Assembly: GCA_044235425.1 (NCBI GenBank)
Contig: JBIIHW010000011.1
Coordinates: 70,582-134,581, forward strand
From: JBJSXJ01 sp044235425
GTDB taxonomy: Bacteria > Planctomycetota > Planctomycetia > Pirellulales > Pirellulaceae
Reading direction: 5' to 3'
Length of the DNA: 64,000 nt
In this document: piece by piece, positions 8,602 through 18,369 of the stretch
Numbering within the stretch: the stretch's first letter is position 1
Layout of the letters: the number at the start of each line of letters is the position of its first letter
Program-made: the position numbers and the translations under genes
The notes under the pieces: model-generated
The model's database searches: none
What the model saw: only the letters and a program-made list of their open reading frames with translations
Told to the model about the DNA's origin: nothing

Positions 8602-10071
8602 ATGACCATGAAAGCAAAATGGAAGAAGTTGGCGTTCCTGGCGGCAGCCGCGCTCTCCCCGGCAGAAATGCTCGTGGCACAGCAACCGGCTCAGCCCATT
8701 CCAACCCGAGCCGTGGCGGCGGAAGCCTTCCTGCCTCCGCTGGCCGCCGGACCAAGCTCCGTTCAGCCCGCGGTGGGTTACGATGGATCGCGCCGAGTGG
8801 CGGCGACGGGGGGGAGTCAGCCCATTCCCGTGCCGAGCGCCCCCGGTGCACTCATGCCCGGTCGGCCAGCACCCATCCCACAGCTGCCGGTACCGCCCGG
8901 TTTCGAGTCTCCGCATCTGGCTCCAGGCGACCAAGGCGGAATTCAACCAGTTGATTACCACGGGATGGAAGGTGCCAGCAACGATACACTGATCGATCGC
9001 TTCCTCGGCGGCGGCGGCTACGAACTCGGCTGGTACGGCGGCTTCGAATATCTGTTCACGTGGCAAAAGGGAGCGAGTCTGCCGGCGCTCGTGACCACCT
9101 CCACCGCCCCAGACCTGCCTGTCCTACCCGGCTCACCGCTGCTGTATGGCGATCAACAGATTGGCAATCGCCTGCTCTCGGGAGGCCGCATCACCGTCGG
9201 CAAATGGCTCGATAGCGCCGATACGCTGGGCGTCGTCGTGCGGATGCTGGCGGTTGAAGGCGATCGCAGCGGCTACTCGACGGACTCCACCGCCAATCCT
9301 GTGATCGGTCGTCCGTTTTACAACACGGATCCCCTAGTAAATGCTCCCGACGCCTTCCTCGCCGCATACCCGAACCTCACCACAGGCAATCTGCGAGTTT
9401 CCACAAACAATGATCTCCTGGCGGGCGATTTGCTGTTCCGAGTGAACGTCGACGGAGATTCTTGCAGCCGCACCGATTTGATCGGCGGTTACACCTACAC
9501 GCAGCTCGACAATGGACTCTCCATTCGCTCAGTGTCGCAAGGCACCGGCACGGTGATCCCGATCGATTCGCAGATCATCGTGCAAGACACCTTCAGCACT
9601 CGCAACGAATTCAACGGTGGTACGATCGGCTTGTGGCACGAACGTAGTCGCGGCTATTGGACCGTCTCCACCCTGGGCAAAATCAGCTTCGGTGAAACGT
9701 ATCAGTCGATCACGATCAACGGCACCAACCAAGCCATCGATCCGGCTGGCGGTAGCACGCTGATGCCCGGTGGCCTGCTGGCTCAACCCTCCAACATCGG
9801 TTTCCACAGTCGCCACAAGACAACCTATGTACCCGAAGTCGCCTTCAACTTGACTCGGCGAATCACCGATCGCCTCGACTTCACCATGGGCTACACCTTT
9901 ATTTACTGGTCGTCGATGCTGCTCGCCGCTGATCACCTGGACAATCAGGTGAACGGCACGCAGTTCCAAGGTGGTCAGTTGGTGGGACCGGCGAATCCGG
10001 CTTTCCCTGGATTCCGTGACACCGACTACTGGCTGCATGCCATGAGCATGGGGATCAACTTCCGCTTCTAA
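8602..10071 (+). CDS. BBP7-like outer-membrane beta-barrel protein
   Basis: The protein of about 489 residues begins with a signal peptide (MKAKWKK then LAFLAAAAL, probable cleavage after LVAQ). A Pro/Gly-rich segment to about residue 130 precedes the mature barrel, which starts around GWYGGFEYLFTW. The rest is an alternating aromatic/polar beta-strand pattern ending in the typical outer-membrane C-terminus GINFRF. This matches the planctomycete BBP7-type family; the physiological role is unknown. Three in-frame ATGs occur within 16 bp (8593, 8602, 8608). I prefer 8602 because CCAAGGA sits 8 nt upstream, whereas it is too close for 8593. The gene is divergent from the SecA-like operon, so a link to export is possible but unproven. 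Confidence 0.8.
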   Translation: MTMKAKWKKLAFLAAAALSPAEMLVAQQPAQPIPTRAVAAEAFLPPLAAGPSSVQPAVGYDGSRRVAATGGSQPIPVPSAPGALMPGRPAPIPQLPVPPGFESPHLAPGDQGGIQPVDYHGMEGASNDTLIDRFLGGGGYELGWYGGFEYLFTWQKGASLPALVTTSTAPDLPVLPGSPLLYGDQQIGNRLLSGGRITVGKWLDSADTLGVVVRMLAVEGDRSGYSTDSTANPVIGRPFYNTDPLVNAPDAFLAAYPNLTTGNLRVSTNNDLLAGDLLFRVNVDGDSCSRTDLIGGYTYTQLDNGLSIRSVSQGTGTVIPIDSQIIVQDTFSTRNEFNGGTIGLWHERSRGYWTVSTLGKISFGETYQSITINGTNQAIDPAGGSTLMPGGLLAQPSNIGFHSRHKTTYVPEVAFNLTRRITDRLDFTMGYTFIYWSSMLLAADHLDNQVNGTQFQGGQLVGPANPAFPGFRDTDYWLHAMSMGINFRF

Positions 10072-10080
10072 GCGGAAGAA

Positions 10081-10104
10081 AATCCCCTTCGATGGGTGGG
10101 GATT
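10081..10104 (+). terminator. Weak hairpin after the BBP7-like gene
   Basis: AATCCCC (10081-10087) pairs with GGGGATT (10098-10104) across a 10-nt loop, 9 bp after the stop codon. No U-tract follows, so termination would be inefficient. Confidence 0.3.
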
Positions 10105-10142
10105 CCTGAAATCACGGGTGTTCATCGCTATGATGATCGCCC

Positions 10143-11366
10143 ATGACAAACTCGGAAAACTTCAGCTCCGTGAATTCTGCTGCTGCAGTGTCTGCGACCT
10201 CGGCCGCAGTCGGCCCTCCGGTGAATGTCCCCGCCGCGGACTGCCCCTTGGTTCTTCACGTTCGCGTCGTAACGGGACCGGGTGGTGGACCGGAAAAGAC
10301 GATTCTGAATTCGCCGCGATTCCTCGGTCCCTTGGGTTATCGAGCCAAGCTGGCGTATCTGCATCCGCCGCATGATCCCGGTTTTGACCGGCTGCGCGAG
10401 CGGGCAGCGGCTCTTAATGCCGAGCTGATTTCTCTACCGGATCGTGGCGCCTTCGACTTACGCGGACTCTGGCAACTCATTCGGCTTTGTCGCCGCGAGC
10501 GAGTCGCGATCTGGCATGCTCACGACTACAAAAGCAACGTCTTCGGTTTGATCGTCCGCTGCTTTACGCGCCTCAAGCTGGTGACGACCTTGCACGGCTG
10601 GACCGACCTGACCGGTCGCATTCCGCTCTATATGAAAATTGATAAATGGTGCCTGAAGTACTACCGCAAATCGATCTGTGTGTCGGATGATCTGCGGGAG
10701 GTCTGTCTGCAGGTGGGAGTTCCGCCCGACCGCTGCGAGGTGGTCTACAATGCCATCGACACGGTCGATTATCAGCGCACCAAGACAGTCGCTCAGGCGA
10801 AGGTTGAGATGGGCGCACCGCCCGATGGGGTGCTGATCGGAGCGGTCGCTCGCCTGTCCCCGGAAAAGGCCTTCGATCGACTCATCGAAGCCACGGTCGC
10901 ACTGCGTCGAGCGGGTTATCCGGTGTACCTTTGGATTGCGGGTGAAGGAGGTTGGCGACCGGACCTGGAGCGACTCATCCAACAGCTGGACTGCGGCAGC
11001 TATGTGCGGCTGTTGGGGCATATTCACGATCCAAAAACCTTCTATCAGGCACTCGATATCTTTGCGCTGAGCAGCATTCGGGAGGGCCTGCCCAACGTGG
11101 TGCTGGAGGCAATGGCTTACGGCACTCCGCTCCTAGCGACTGCCGTGAACGCGGTGCCGGTGTTGGTCGAAGACCAGCGCAGCGGCGTGCTCGTGGCGCC
11201 CGGAGATACCGCCGCACTCGAACGTGGTCTCCGTCAATTGCTGGACCATCCCGAGCAGGCGCGCAGCATGGGACTGGCCGCGAGGCAACGTGTCGAAGAA
11301 AAGTTTTCTTTCCAGCGACGTATGGAAAAGATCGCTCGGATCTATCGCGAAGTGCTTAGCGACTGA
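10143..11366 (+). CDS. GT-B glycosyltransferase, family 4 type
   Basis: This 407-residue cytoplasmic or membrane-associated enzyme transfers a sugar from an activated nucleotide donor. The N-terminal Rossmann half contains VVTGPGGGPEKTILN, the glycine-rich acceptor-side loop of family-4 enzymes, and a conserved IWHAHDYKSN segment. The C-terminal donor half contains VARLSPEKAFDRLIEA and the retaining EX7E motif (EGLPNVVLE). Family members commonly build surface polysaccharides or glycolipids; acceptor and donor cannot be read here. Its 3' end overlaps the convergent acyltransferase gene by 11 bp. The ATG at 10143 has no strong ribosome-binding site, so the exact start is less certain than the family. 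Confidence 0.88.
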   Translation: MTNSENFSSVNSAAAVSATSAAVGPPVNVPAADCPLVLHVRVVTGPGGGPEKTILNSPRFLGPLGYRAKLAYLHPPHDPGFDRLRERAAALNAELISLPDRGAFDLRGLWQLIRLCRRERVAIWHAHDYKSNVFGLIVRCFTRLKLVTTLHGWTDLTGRIPLYMKIDKWCLKYYRKSICVSDDLREVCLQVGVPPDRCEVVYNAIDTVDYQRTKTVAQAKVEMGAPPDGVLIGAVARLSPEKAFDRLIEATVALRRAGYPVYLWIAGEGGWRPDLERLIQQLDCGSYVRLLGHIHDPKTFYQALDIFALSSIREGLPNVVLEAMAYGTPLLATAVNAVPVLVEDQRSGVLVAPGDTAALERGLRQLLDHPEQARSMGLAARQRVEEKFSFQRRMEKIARIYREVLSD

Positions 11367-12585
11367 GAAGGTATCGCGCGAGTGGACGTTCGATCCAGCG
11401 ATAGCTCACAAGAGCCAAACTGATCGTCCCCAGTACGACCAGCAGCAATTGCCCGCTTGGGCTGAGCTGCAGCGCTGGAGCGATTGCGGGAAACAGCATG
11501 AGTCCTGGGAGTTGCCACATGAAGAGGGAAAAGCTGGCATCGCCCAGGGGCTTCCACAAGCGCAGTGCCAAGAATTTCGCGATGGAGCCCCGGCCGGCTG
11601 CCAGATCCAACACGACAAGGTAATACAGCGGTGCGAGCGAACCATGACGCAGCACAAACCCCGGCACCTGCCGTGGAGTTTCCCCCAGCCAACCCGCCGG
11701 TATCTCCTGCGGTAGTATCTGCACTCCCAGAATCACGACCGCGGCAAGATCGCCGAGTGACAGCCATGGCTGCCCGGCCCTTGGCACGGTCGCTGCCCGC
11801 GCTGTCTGGCGGTCTTGGAATACTCGCGCCAGGAGCAGCCCCATGACAAAATGGGGTAGCCATAAAAGCGGATTGCGCATCACGAGTTCGGACCACCAGT
11901 CCTGCGGCGCTGGCTGCCCCGAGCCTCGCTTGGCCAGGTAAATCAGGGAGGGAATGAGTGACATGAGCGGTAAGAGAATTAGGGCGTTGCGCCGTTTCGT
12001 CGAGTTCCAGCGGGAGACGCGCGGAGCCAGCCAGGGAAAAACCGCATAGAAGAAGACCACGCATGACAAAGCCCAAGTCGGGAAGTTCCAGCTGAGTGCA
12101 AAGCGCGGTGACCAGGCTTGTAGCAGGCCGGCGCTCAGAAGACCGCTCACCATCACATCGCTGGCGGTCATGCCGAACTGGTTGGCCATCATGACGGTCG
12201 GTAGGGCCGCCACGACCAGCAGCAGCAAATGCAGCGGATAGATCCGAGCCGCTCGCGCTTGCCAGAATGCTCGGCTCGCTAATACCGGTTGCCCGGCGTC
12301 GTCCAGATAGAGATAGGCAAGAACGAATCCGGAAAGCAGAAAGAAGAGACTGGTGGAGCAGTAGCCGCGTTCGATCAGGCTCAGGACCGGCTGCGGCAGC
12401 GTATCAAAGATTGCGAACGTAAACGGCGTGCCTGGCATCTTGTGAAAGGCCAGGATGTGAAACAGAAAGAGCTGCAAAGCGGCTAGGAAACGCAGGCCAT
12501 GCAGAGCGGGAATTTCCGGCGGGCGTGTGCGAGTTGCTGCAGGTTCACGCGCGACGGAGTCAGGATCGAGGGCGGCAGAGTTCAT
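11356..12585 (-). CDS. Acyltransferase family 3 membrane protein (OafA/NodX type)
   Basis: This 409-residue integral membrane protein has about ten hydrophobic helices. It shows the signatures of acyltransferase family 3: an N-terminal IPALHGLRFLAALQLFLFH, in which the helix-1 region ends in the catalytic-type histidine, then CSTSLFFLLSGFVLAY, and a later SWNFPTWALSCVVFFY. The family O-acylates sugars of surface polysaccharides, lipopolysaccharide or glycolipids. It is convergent with a glycosyltransferase and lies 43 bp downstream of the giant surface protein on the same strand. A role in decorating envelope glycans is reasonable, but the acceptor is unknown. Confidence 0.88.
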   Translation of the reverse strand: MNSAALDPDSVAREPAATRTRPPEIPALHGLRFLAALQLFLFHILAFHKMPGTPFTFAIFDTLPQPVLSLIERGYCSTSLFFLLSGFVLAYLYLDDAGQPVLASRAFWQARAARIYPLHLLLLVVAALPTVMMANQFGMTASDVMVSGLLSAGLLQAWSPRFALSWNFPTWALSCVVFFYAVFPWLAPRVSRWNSTKRRNALILLPLMSLIPSLIYLAKRGSGQPAPQDWWSELVMRNPLLWLPHFVMGLLLARVFQDRQTARAATVPRAGQPWLSLGDLAAVVILGVQILPQEIPAGWLGETPRQVPGFVLRHGSLAPLYYLVVLDLAAGRGSIAKFLALRLWKPLGDASFSLFMWQLPGLMLFPAIAPALQLSPSGQLLLVVLGTISLALVSYRWIERPLARYLLSR

Positions 12586-12628
12586 GCCGCAGCATGATAG
12601 CTCTGCCGACTGACCCTACCAAGAGTGA

Positions 12629-15600
12629 TTAAGACAGGGCTGCGGCCAGTGCCGCATCCACGGCGGCAGCGTAGTTGTCACCGCCACCACCCAGGGCTGC
12701 GGCAAGCATCTCCGCCGTCCCAGACTCCTCGACACTTGGCCCTTCTCCTTCAGCCCGCTCCCCTTCCCCGGTGCCCTGCGCCACTTGGTTGAAGATGAAG
12801 TCGTTGAAGCCACCCACCACATAGCTCACCACTCGACCAGTCGTATCGATTTGATTACGAAGGCGAGCGGAATTCATGCTAATGGTGGTTTGGAAGATGC
12901 GGTTCGATGCGTCTCGCACTCGCAATACCGCCGACTGCCGGTCGGCAGCCAACGTGAACGAGCTCAGGCTGTAGCCCGTCCAACCATCGCGGAAACTGTA
13001 CCAATCCAAATCCTGATTGGCCGTGTCTTGGAAGGAGAACAGGATACCACGCAAAGTTTCGGTGGTGCCATTCAGCTTCGTGGCGGTCGACGCGAGCAGG
13101 TTGTTCATCGACAAGAACGCGGAACTCAAGCTGCGTTCGCCAAAATTGTTTTCCGTATAGACGTGCTGTGAGGCGTTGATGTTTTCGTTCAGCGTCTGAG
13201 CAAAACGGAAGACGTCATTCGAGTTGACGGTAATTGGGCCACCGCCCGTCTCTCGGCCGTCAACCATGTTGGCTGGCTGAGCCTGGCGAATGAGATACTC
13301 GCCCGGTGCCAGTCCCTCAAACTGGTAGAAACCATCGCGGTTCGTCGTCACCGTGCGGGGAGCAATCGTTTGACTGGTCACGGCATTGAAACCCGTGATC
13401 GTCACATCGATGCCGGCGAGCGGAGTTTCATTGCTGCCGCGGATGCCGTCGTTGTTCAGGTCGGTGTAAACATAGCCGGAAACCGTCACGGGCACGAAGT
13501 TCAGCACGCTCACGTTCACCGTGGCTTGCGACGTCAAAGGCGTGGGAACTCCATTGGTCGTCCCGTCATCCTGAATCGTGTAAGTGAAGGAGTCTGGACC
13601 TTCGTAGCCGGTATTAGGGGTGTACACCACCGCGCCATTGACGAGCTGCACGCTCCCGTTGCTGGCGCTGCCGACAGCGATGATCGTTAGCTTTTGATTC
13701 GATTCATTCGCGGGACCGGCGATGTCGTTCGCGGTGAGTAAGCTAGCGGGATAGGTGACCGCTCCGCCATTTTTCACCGCAATTACGTCAACATTGTTGG
13801 CCGTCGGTTGATTGTTTACTTCCGTGACCGTAACCGTCACGGTCCCCGTCGCGGTCTTGAAATCGTTGGCCGCGGGCGAGCCGCTCTGGCCGTTGTCCTG
13901 CACTTCATAGGTGAACGTATCGGTGCCAAAGAAACTCGCCTTCGGTGTGTAAGTAATCACGCCACCGGTGAGCTGCACCGTGCCACCCTGGGTGGAAGTA
14001 GGCGAGACGCTGAGAATCGTCAGCGTTTGGTTCGACTCGTCTGTCGCGCCCGCTGGTCCCGGCAGGTCATTGCCGGCGAGTGTTGCGGCAGAAATCGTTA
14101 CCGCCGAGTCTTCGGCAGTCGTGGCGGTATCCGCCGTGGCGATCGGAGCATCGTTGACGGGTGCCAAGTTGATCGTGACCGTGGCCGTCGACGACAGCGG
14201 GGCGGGTACACCGCCCGTCGTGCCATTATCCGTGATCTGATACGTAAATGAATCCGGACCACCATTCAGATCGTTCAAGAAGGCGGGCGGAGTGTACGTG
14301 ATCTGACTGCCATTGATGGTCACCGTTCCTCCCTTGGCCGTCGTGCCGCTGGGCAGCGTAACCGTGAGCGTCTGACCGTTTTCGTTCGCTGGGCCCTTGC
14401 TGTCGTTGAGCGTTAACGTGCTGGTCGAAATCAATTTCACCGAGCCTTCGTTCGCTGCCACCGTATCCGGATCGGCCGTCGGTGCATCATTCACTTCGGA
14501 CACCGTAATGCTCACCGTGGCTGTCGAGTCGAGGCCACCGTTGGCGGTACCTTCCGAGGAGTCATTAATCGTGTAGGTGAAGGATGTCGAGCCGTTGAAA
14601 TCAGCCGCTGGTACGAAGTTCAAAAGGTCGCCCACTCGCGTGACCGTTCCCGTTCCAGTGGCCGGCTGGGTGAAGGACTTCAGCACGAGGGTGGCACCGG
14701 CGTTCGGTACGTCGTTTACCAGCACGTTGAATTGATTGGCGGTCGCCATATCGGTCGAGTCTTCGACGACGGTGAAACTATCGGCGAAGGCCACGGGACG
14801 CACTTTCGGCTTCACGTCCACGGTGATCGTATCCGTGTCCGTCAGCGGGGTACTGGTAAAACCGGTGGCTCCGAGGTCATTGGTGACCATCGTAATCGTG
14901 GCGGTGCCAATGAAATTGTTGAGCGGATTGGCATCTTTACGAGGAGCGTAAACCAAGCCATTGCTAAGCGTATTGTTGATCGACGTGAGCGAACCGTTGA
15001 TCGTGACGCTCGTCGAACCATTACCCGTGATTTGAGCACCCTGTGCCGCGGCACTGAGCGTCAAAATACCGGCCGTCGCGGGCGTTAACGACAAGGTGAC
15101 GCGAATCGAAGAAGTGCCCGCATCGATATCGCTGGTCTGAATGCGATTGCCGTTGGCGTTCGAGAACGTCAGCGAGGTCTCTTCCGTCGTGCTTTGAGCA
15201 CCGGGCACAATATTCTGCGGCGCGTCATTCACCGCTCGCACGGTAATGGTGAGCGTGTCGGTATCGGTGAGCACAGGTGCCCCGTTCAAACCAGTATTTC
15301 CCAGGTCGCTGGACACCATCACGATGGTAGCCGTGCCCGTTGTGCCCGACGACGGGAAATTGGCATTCGGCGTGTAGGTCATGCCCGCCAAAGCGGCCGT
15401 GATGTTTGTTTGCGAGCCGCTGAGTTGCAGGCTGGTGGAATTGTTGCCCACCACCGTCACGCCGGTCGGACTGTCCGAGGTAAGTTGCAACACACCATTG
15501 GTGGCGGTGAGCGAGACGCTGATGTTCGCCGTGTCCGCATCGATGTCGCTCACCGAAAATGCCGTCGCACCGCTGAAGGTGAGTACGGAGTCTTCATTGA

Positions 15601-17194
15601 TTGTCTGGGCGGTCGGAATGGAGTTCACGGGAGCGTCATTGACGGGTGTGACCGTCACATTGACCGTGGCTGTCGCAGTATTCCCCTGACCATCGCCCAT
15701 CGTGTACGCGAATGATGTGGAACCAAAGAAGTTTGCAGCCGGGGTAAAGATCAAGCGGTCATCGGCAGGCGTGTTCGTACCGCGATTGTCCAGTCGTACC
15801 GAACCACCGGTCACCGTTTGCGGATAGGCGCCGATAATCTGCTTCGTACCGCCCTGATTCAGCAGGTCATTGGCCAGCACGTCAATCGTGACACCACTCG
15901 TGGTATCCTCGGCCACCGTTGCCGAATCATTCGTGGCCACCACGGCCTGAAGCACATTCACGGTCACACTGTTAAACAGAATCTGTTCGCTGGGGATGGC
16001 GGTGTTGATCCCGTGGAGCAGCACTTTGCCGGCCACGGTATCCGACGGATCGCCCGTAAACGTGGCCGTGCCCGGCCCCGTGGCAGTCACTTGAAAGTCA
16101 AATACTTGACGATTCGTACCGCTGGAGGTCACGAAGTCCGCAGCCCCTGCCTCGTTGATGATGTTCGTATTAGTGCCATCTCCGTCCTCCGCGCGAATCG
16201 TGTCCCGGTAACGGGGCGCAAACGAGAACGACCGCAAGAAGTCGGTGGGGCTCGTGGTCGAGGTACCGCTGAGCTGCGTGACGGAAACGGCCAGCGACGT
16301 CGACGTCGTGAGCATTTCCTGCACGTTAGTGTTGGCGAACTTGCCACCAAAACGGACGACAAAATTGTAGGTCTCGTCAAGGTTCGACAGGGACTTGGGC
16401 GGTGATTCCACCACCACTTCACCTGGATCAACCATGTTCAAAGCGACCAACTTATTTAGAATTGCGGTGCGCGTGCCGGCGGGATTGCTCGCATCGAAAT
16501 CAATATCCGTCGTCGTCTCCGTCGCACTCGTCGAGGGGTTCCGTAGCGTCAGCTTGAACGCGCCAGTCTCGGGAGCACCGTTGATGGTGATCAGCTGATT
16601 CTCGCGTCGGTCGACGCTTACCGTTGACGAGTCATAGAGGATATCGAGGTAGGCTGCAGCTACGCCCGACGGGGCGGTGCGCAAATCCTGGGCCGAGGTA
16701 CGGATGAGGAACTTCTGGCCCACCTGCACGCTCGGTGTGCCATTGACCACCGGCAGCGCCGTCCCGTCCAGTTTGACGGCGGTCAGCGTCAGGGCCACCA
16801 AATTGCCCGTCTCGCCTTCGCCGTTGAGCAAGTTGATCAGCCGCAAAGCATCTTGCGGTGTGATCCAGCTGTCGTTGTTCACGTCGAGTTTGTAGGCGGC
16901 TGATTCGGCTTCACCACCGGCAACGAGTCCGGCGCCCGTGCCACTGGCCGTTTGTGCCGAGGCGAGCAGACGCGGACCCACGCTGTTCAGGTCATTGATG
17001 ACCACCAAGGCGTCGAGTGGAGTGAGCGATTGATCGAGGTCCACGTCTCCCGGGAAGCTCGGGTTATGCCAGGGATTGGCATCTGCCGCCATCATCGAGC
17101 GGGTTTCGAGTGTTTCCGAAAAGAGCCGCCGCTGTTGACGACGACGTAGACGTTCTTGAATGCTCGGGCGGAAACGGCCGTTGGTCGTGCTCAT
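12629..17194 (-). CDS. Giant surface protein: planctomycete-type signal, dockerin-like pair, tandem cadherin/Ig-like repeats, SdrD-B-like domain
   Basis: The likely product is 1,521 residues. The Arg-rich N-terminus carries LETRSMMAA at 29-37, a match to the planctomycete surface-protein signal. Two dockerin-type calcium half-repeats follow: DVDLDQS (about 50-70) and DVNNDSW (about 103-121). A cohesin-like beta-sandwich comes next, then at least seven cadherin/Ig-like repeats with linkers of the type APVND and core phrases such as TVAEDT, VLANDLL and SFTYTI(N/Q)D. Near the C-terminus VSGYVYTDLNNDGIRG marks an SdrD-B-like domain. No transmembrane or sorting tail is visible; the end is Gly/Ala-rich. 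I start at the ATG ending at 17194, preceded by GAGGGA, because the longer frame begins with TTG. It probably acts in adhesion or as a cell-surface matrix. Confidence 0.88.
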   Translation of the reverse strand: MSTTNGRFRPSIQERLRRRQQRRLFSETLETRSMMAADANPWHNPSFPGDVDLDQSLTPLDALVVINDLNSVGPRLLASAQTASGTGAGLVAGGEAESAAYKLDVNNDSWITPQDALRLINLLNGEGETGNLVALTLTAVKLDGTALPVVNGTPSVQVGQKFLIRTSAQDLRTAPSGVAAAYLDILYDSSTVSVDRRENQLITINGAPETGAFKLTLRNPSTSATETTTDIDFDASNPAGTRTAILNKLVALNMVDPGEVVVESPPKSLSNLDETYNFVVRFGGKFANTNVQEMLTTSTSLAVSVTQLSGTSTTSPTDFLRSFSFAPRYRDTIRAEDGDGTNTNIINEAGAADFVTSSGTNRQVFDFQVTATGPGTATFTGDPSDTVAGKVLLHGINTAIPSEQILFNSVTVNVLQAVVATNDSATVAEDTTSGVTIDVLANDLLNQGGTKQIIGAYPQTVTGGSVRLDNRGTNTPADDRLIFTPAANFFGSTSFAYTMGDGQGNTATATVNVTVTPVNDAPVNSIPTAQTINEDSVLTFSGATAFSVSDIDADTANISVSLTATNGVLQLTSDSPTGVTVVGNNSTSLQLSGSQTNITAALAGMTYTPNANFPSSGTTGTATIVMVSSDLGNTGLNGAPVLTDTDTLTITVRAVNDAPQNIVPGAQSTTEETSLTFSNANGNRIQTSDIDAGTSSIRVTLSLTPATAGILTLSAAAQGAQITGNGSTSVTINGSLTSINNTLSNGLVYAPRKDANPLNNFIGTATITMVTNDLGATGFTSTPLTDTDTITVDVKPKVRPVAFADSFTVVEDSTDMATANQFNVLVNDVPNAGATLVLKSFTQPATGTGTVTRVGDLLNFVPAADFNGSTSFTYTINDSSEGTANGGLDSTATVSITVSEVNDAPTADPDTVAANEGSVKLISTSTLTLNDSKGPANENGQTLTVTLPSGTTAKGGTVTINGSQITYTPPAFLNDLNGGPDSFTYQITDNGTTGGVPAPLSSTATVTINLAPVNDAPIATADTATTAEDSAVTISAATLAGNDLPGPAGATDESNQTLTILSVSPTSTQGGTVQLTGGVITYTPKASFFGTDTFTYEVQDNGQSGSPAANDFKTATGTVTVTVTEVNNQPTANNVDVIAVKNGGAVTYPASLLTANDIAGPANESNQKLTIIAVGSASNGSVQLVNGAVVYTPNTGYEGPDSFTYTIQDDGTTNGVPTPLTSQATVNVSVLNFVPVTVSGYVYTDLNNDGIRGSNETPLAGIDVTITGFNAVTSQTIAPRTVTTNRDGFYQFEGLAPGEYLIRQAQPANMVDGRETGGGPITVNSNDVFRFAQTLNENINASQHVYTENNFGERSLSSAFLSMNNLLASTATKLNGTTETLRGILFSFQDTANQDLDWYSFRDGWTGYSLSSFTLAADRQSAVLRVRDASNRIFQTTISMNSARLRNQIDTTGRVVSYVVGGFNDFIFNQVAQGTGEGERAEGEGPSVEESGTAEMLAAALGGGGDNYAAAVDAALAAALS

Positions 17195-17561
17195 GATCAA
17201 TCAGTCCCTCAATCGCAAATGAGATTGAAGCCGGTACGGGGTAAACTCCAACCTGCCATCCAACGATGGCTCGGTACGAAAACAACGTTCTCTCACTCTC
17301 CATCGGTCGCCGGGTAGGGTTACGTCGAGTTTTACTGGCAAGACTAGCCGACTATGTGACGCGATCCTGCGTCGCTGCTAGATAAGTTTCGCCAGACTTC
17401 GCGTCTTAACGCATTTTGCCAGGGCGAACCCGGATGACGACTTTTGCTACCCTATCGCGACAGCGCGAAAGCAGCAATTTTTTTGCGCGTGCTTCCCGAA
17501 AAAAACGAATCGCACTTGGTTAAACAGACAAGTCCGATGAATTTGGGAGTTGACCAGATGA
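17195..17561. other. Intergenic region upstream of the giant surface protein
   Basis: These 367 bp lie between the surface-protein start and the end of the phosphatase gene; both genes are on the minus strand. The region should hold the surface-protein promoter, but no hexamer pair is convincing. Runs of A and T near 17477-17510 are the only compositional oddity. No RNA or credible short gene was found. Confidence 0.45.
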
Positions 17562-18230
17562 TCAAGGATTCTCAGCAGCCAGCGAGCGAACTTCACCATA
17601 TTTGCTCACTTGCCAAACTTGCCCAGATTCAATGTCGAGTGCCGTGAGCCAGCCACCAAGAAAGCAGCCGGTGTCCAGGCAAATCAGGTGGCCGATGTTT
17701 AAGATGTTGCCTGTGCGCTGAGGCGTGTGGCCGACGACTGCGATTTTTCCCGATTGGTGCTCCATCGGAGTAAACGTCGTCAGATGCTGCCACAACGCCA
17801 TCTGCTCGGGCTGTTCGGCGATGGGCTGATCGGGGACATAGTTGGCATGCACAAAGAAATGACGTTCCGTCTCATAGTACCGCCGACAATTCCGCACGAA
17901 CTCCCAGTGCGATTCGGGGATGTCGGCAAAACTGCCGCCGTAGCTGATGAGCGTCTCGTTACCGCCGCATTGCTGCAGCCAGAAATCGTTGGGCTCCGGA
18001 GATTCGCGAGCACTTTGCAGCAGCACTTCATGGTTGCCAAGCAGGGTGATAACTTCGCAGTGCTGTTGCAGGGATAGAATCTGTTCGATCACGTTGCGAC
18101 TGTTCGCACCGCGATCGACATAGTCACCCAGAAAAATGATTCGGTCCTCCCGCGCGGGGCGGATTTGTTCCAGCAGCACGGACAGCGCCAAGGAGCAGCC
18201 GTGGATGTCACCAATGGCAATCGTTCTCAT
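17562..18230 (-). CDS. Serine/threonine-type metallophosphatase (PPP family)
   Basis: This 222-residue soluble enzyme has the three dimetal-site motifs of calcineurin-like PPP phosphatases: GDIHG near residue 8, GDYVDRG near 35 and GNHEVLL near 66, plus later histidines in FVHANY and VVGHTPQR. Its length is normal for bacterial PrpA/PrpE-type phosphatases. Substrates may be phosphoproteins or nucleotide polyphosphates; the sequence does not decide. No operon partner is evident: the upstream neighbour is divergent (M24 peptidase) and the downstream gene is 367 bp away. The ATG has no obvious Shine-Dalgarno sequence. Confidence 0.9.
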   Translation of the reverse strand: MRTIAIGDIHGCSLALSVLLEQIRPAREDRIIFLGDYVDRGANSRNVIEQILSLQQHCEVITLLGNHEVLLQSARESPEPNDFWLQQCGGNETLISYGGSFADIPESHWEFVRNCRRYYETERHFFVHANYVPDQPIAEQPEQMALWQHLTTFTPMEHQSGKIAVVGHTPQRTGNILNIGHLICLDTGCFLGGWLTALDIESGQVWQVSKYGEVRSLAAENP

Positions 18231-18369
18231 TTAGCAAACTGTACGGCATTCACCGAATGACGAAAAGATGGTGAATGCTTTCCTCGCGGCCAGCGGGCGG
18301 CTACATTCCATAACCCGTGGATTCTGCATCTCGAACTGGTTCCGTTCGCTTCTCAACTGATTTTCGTTT

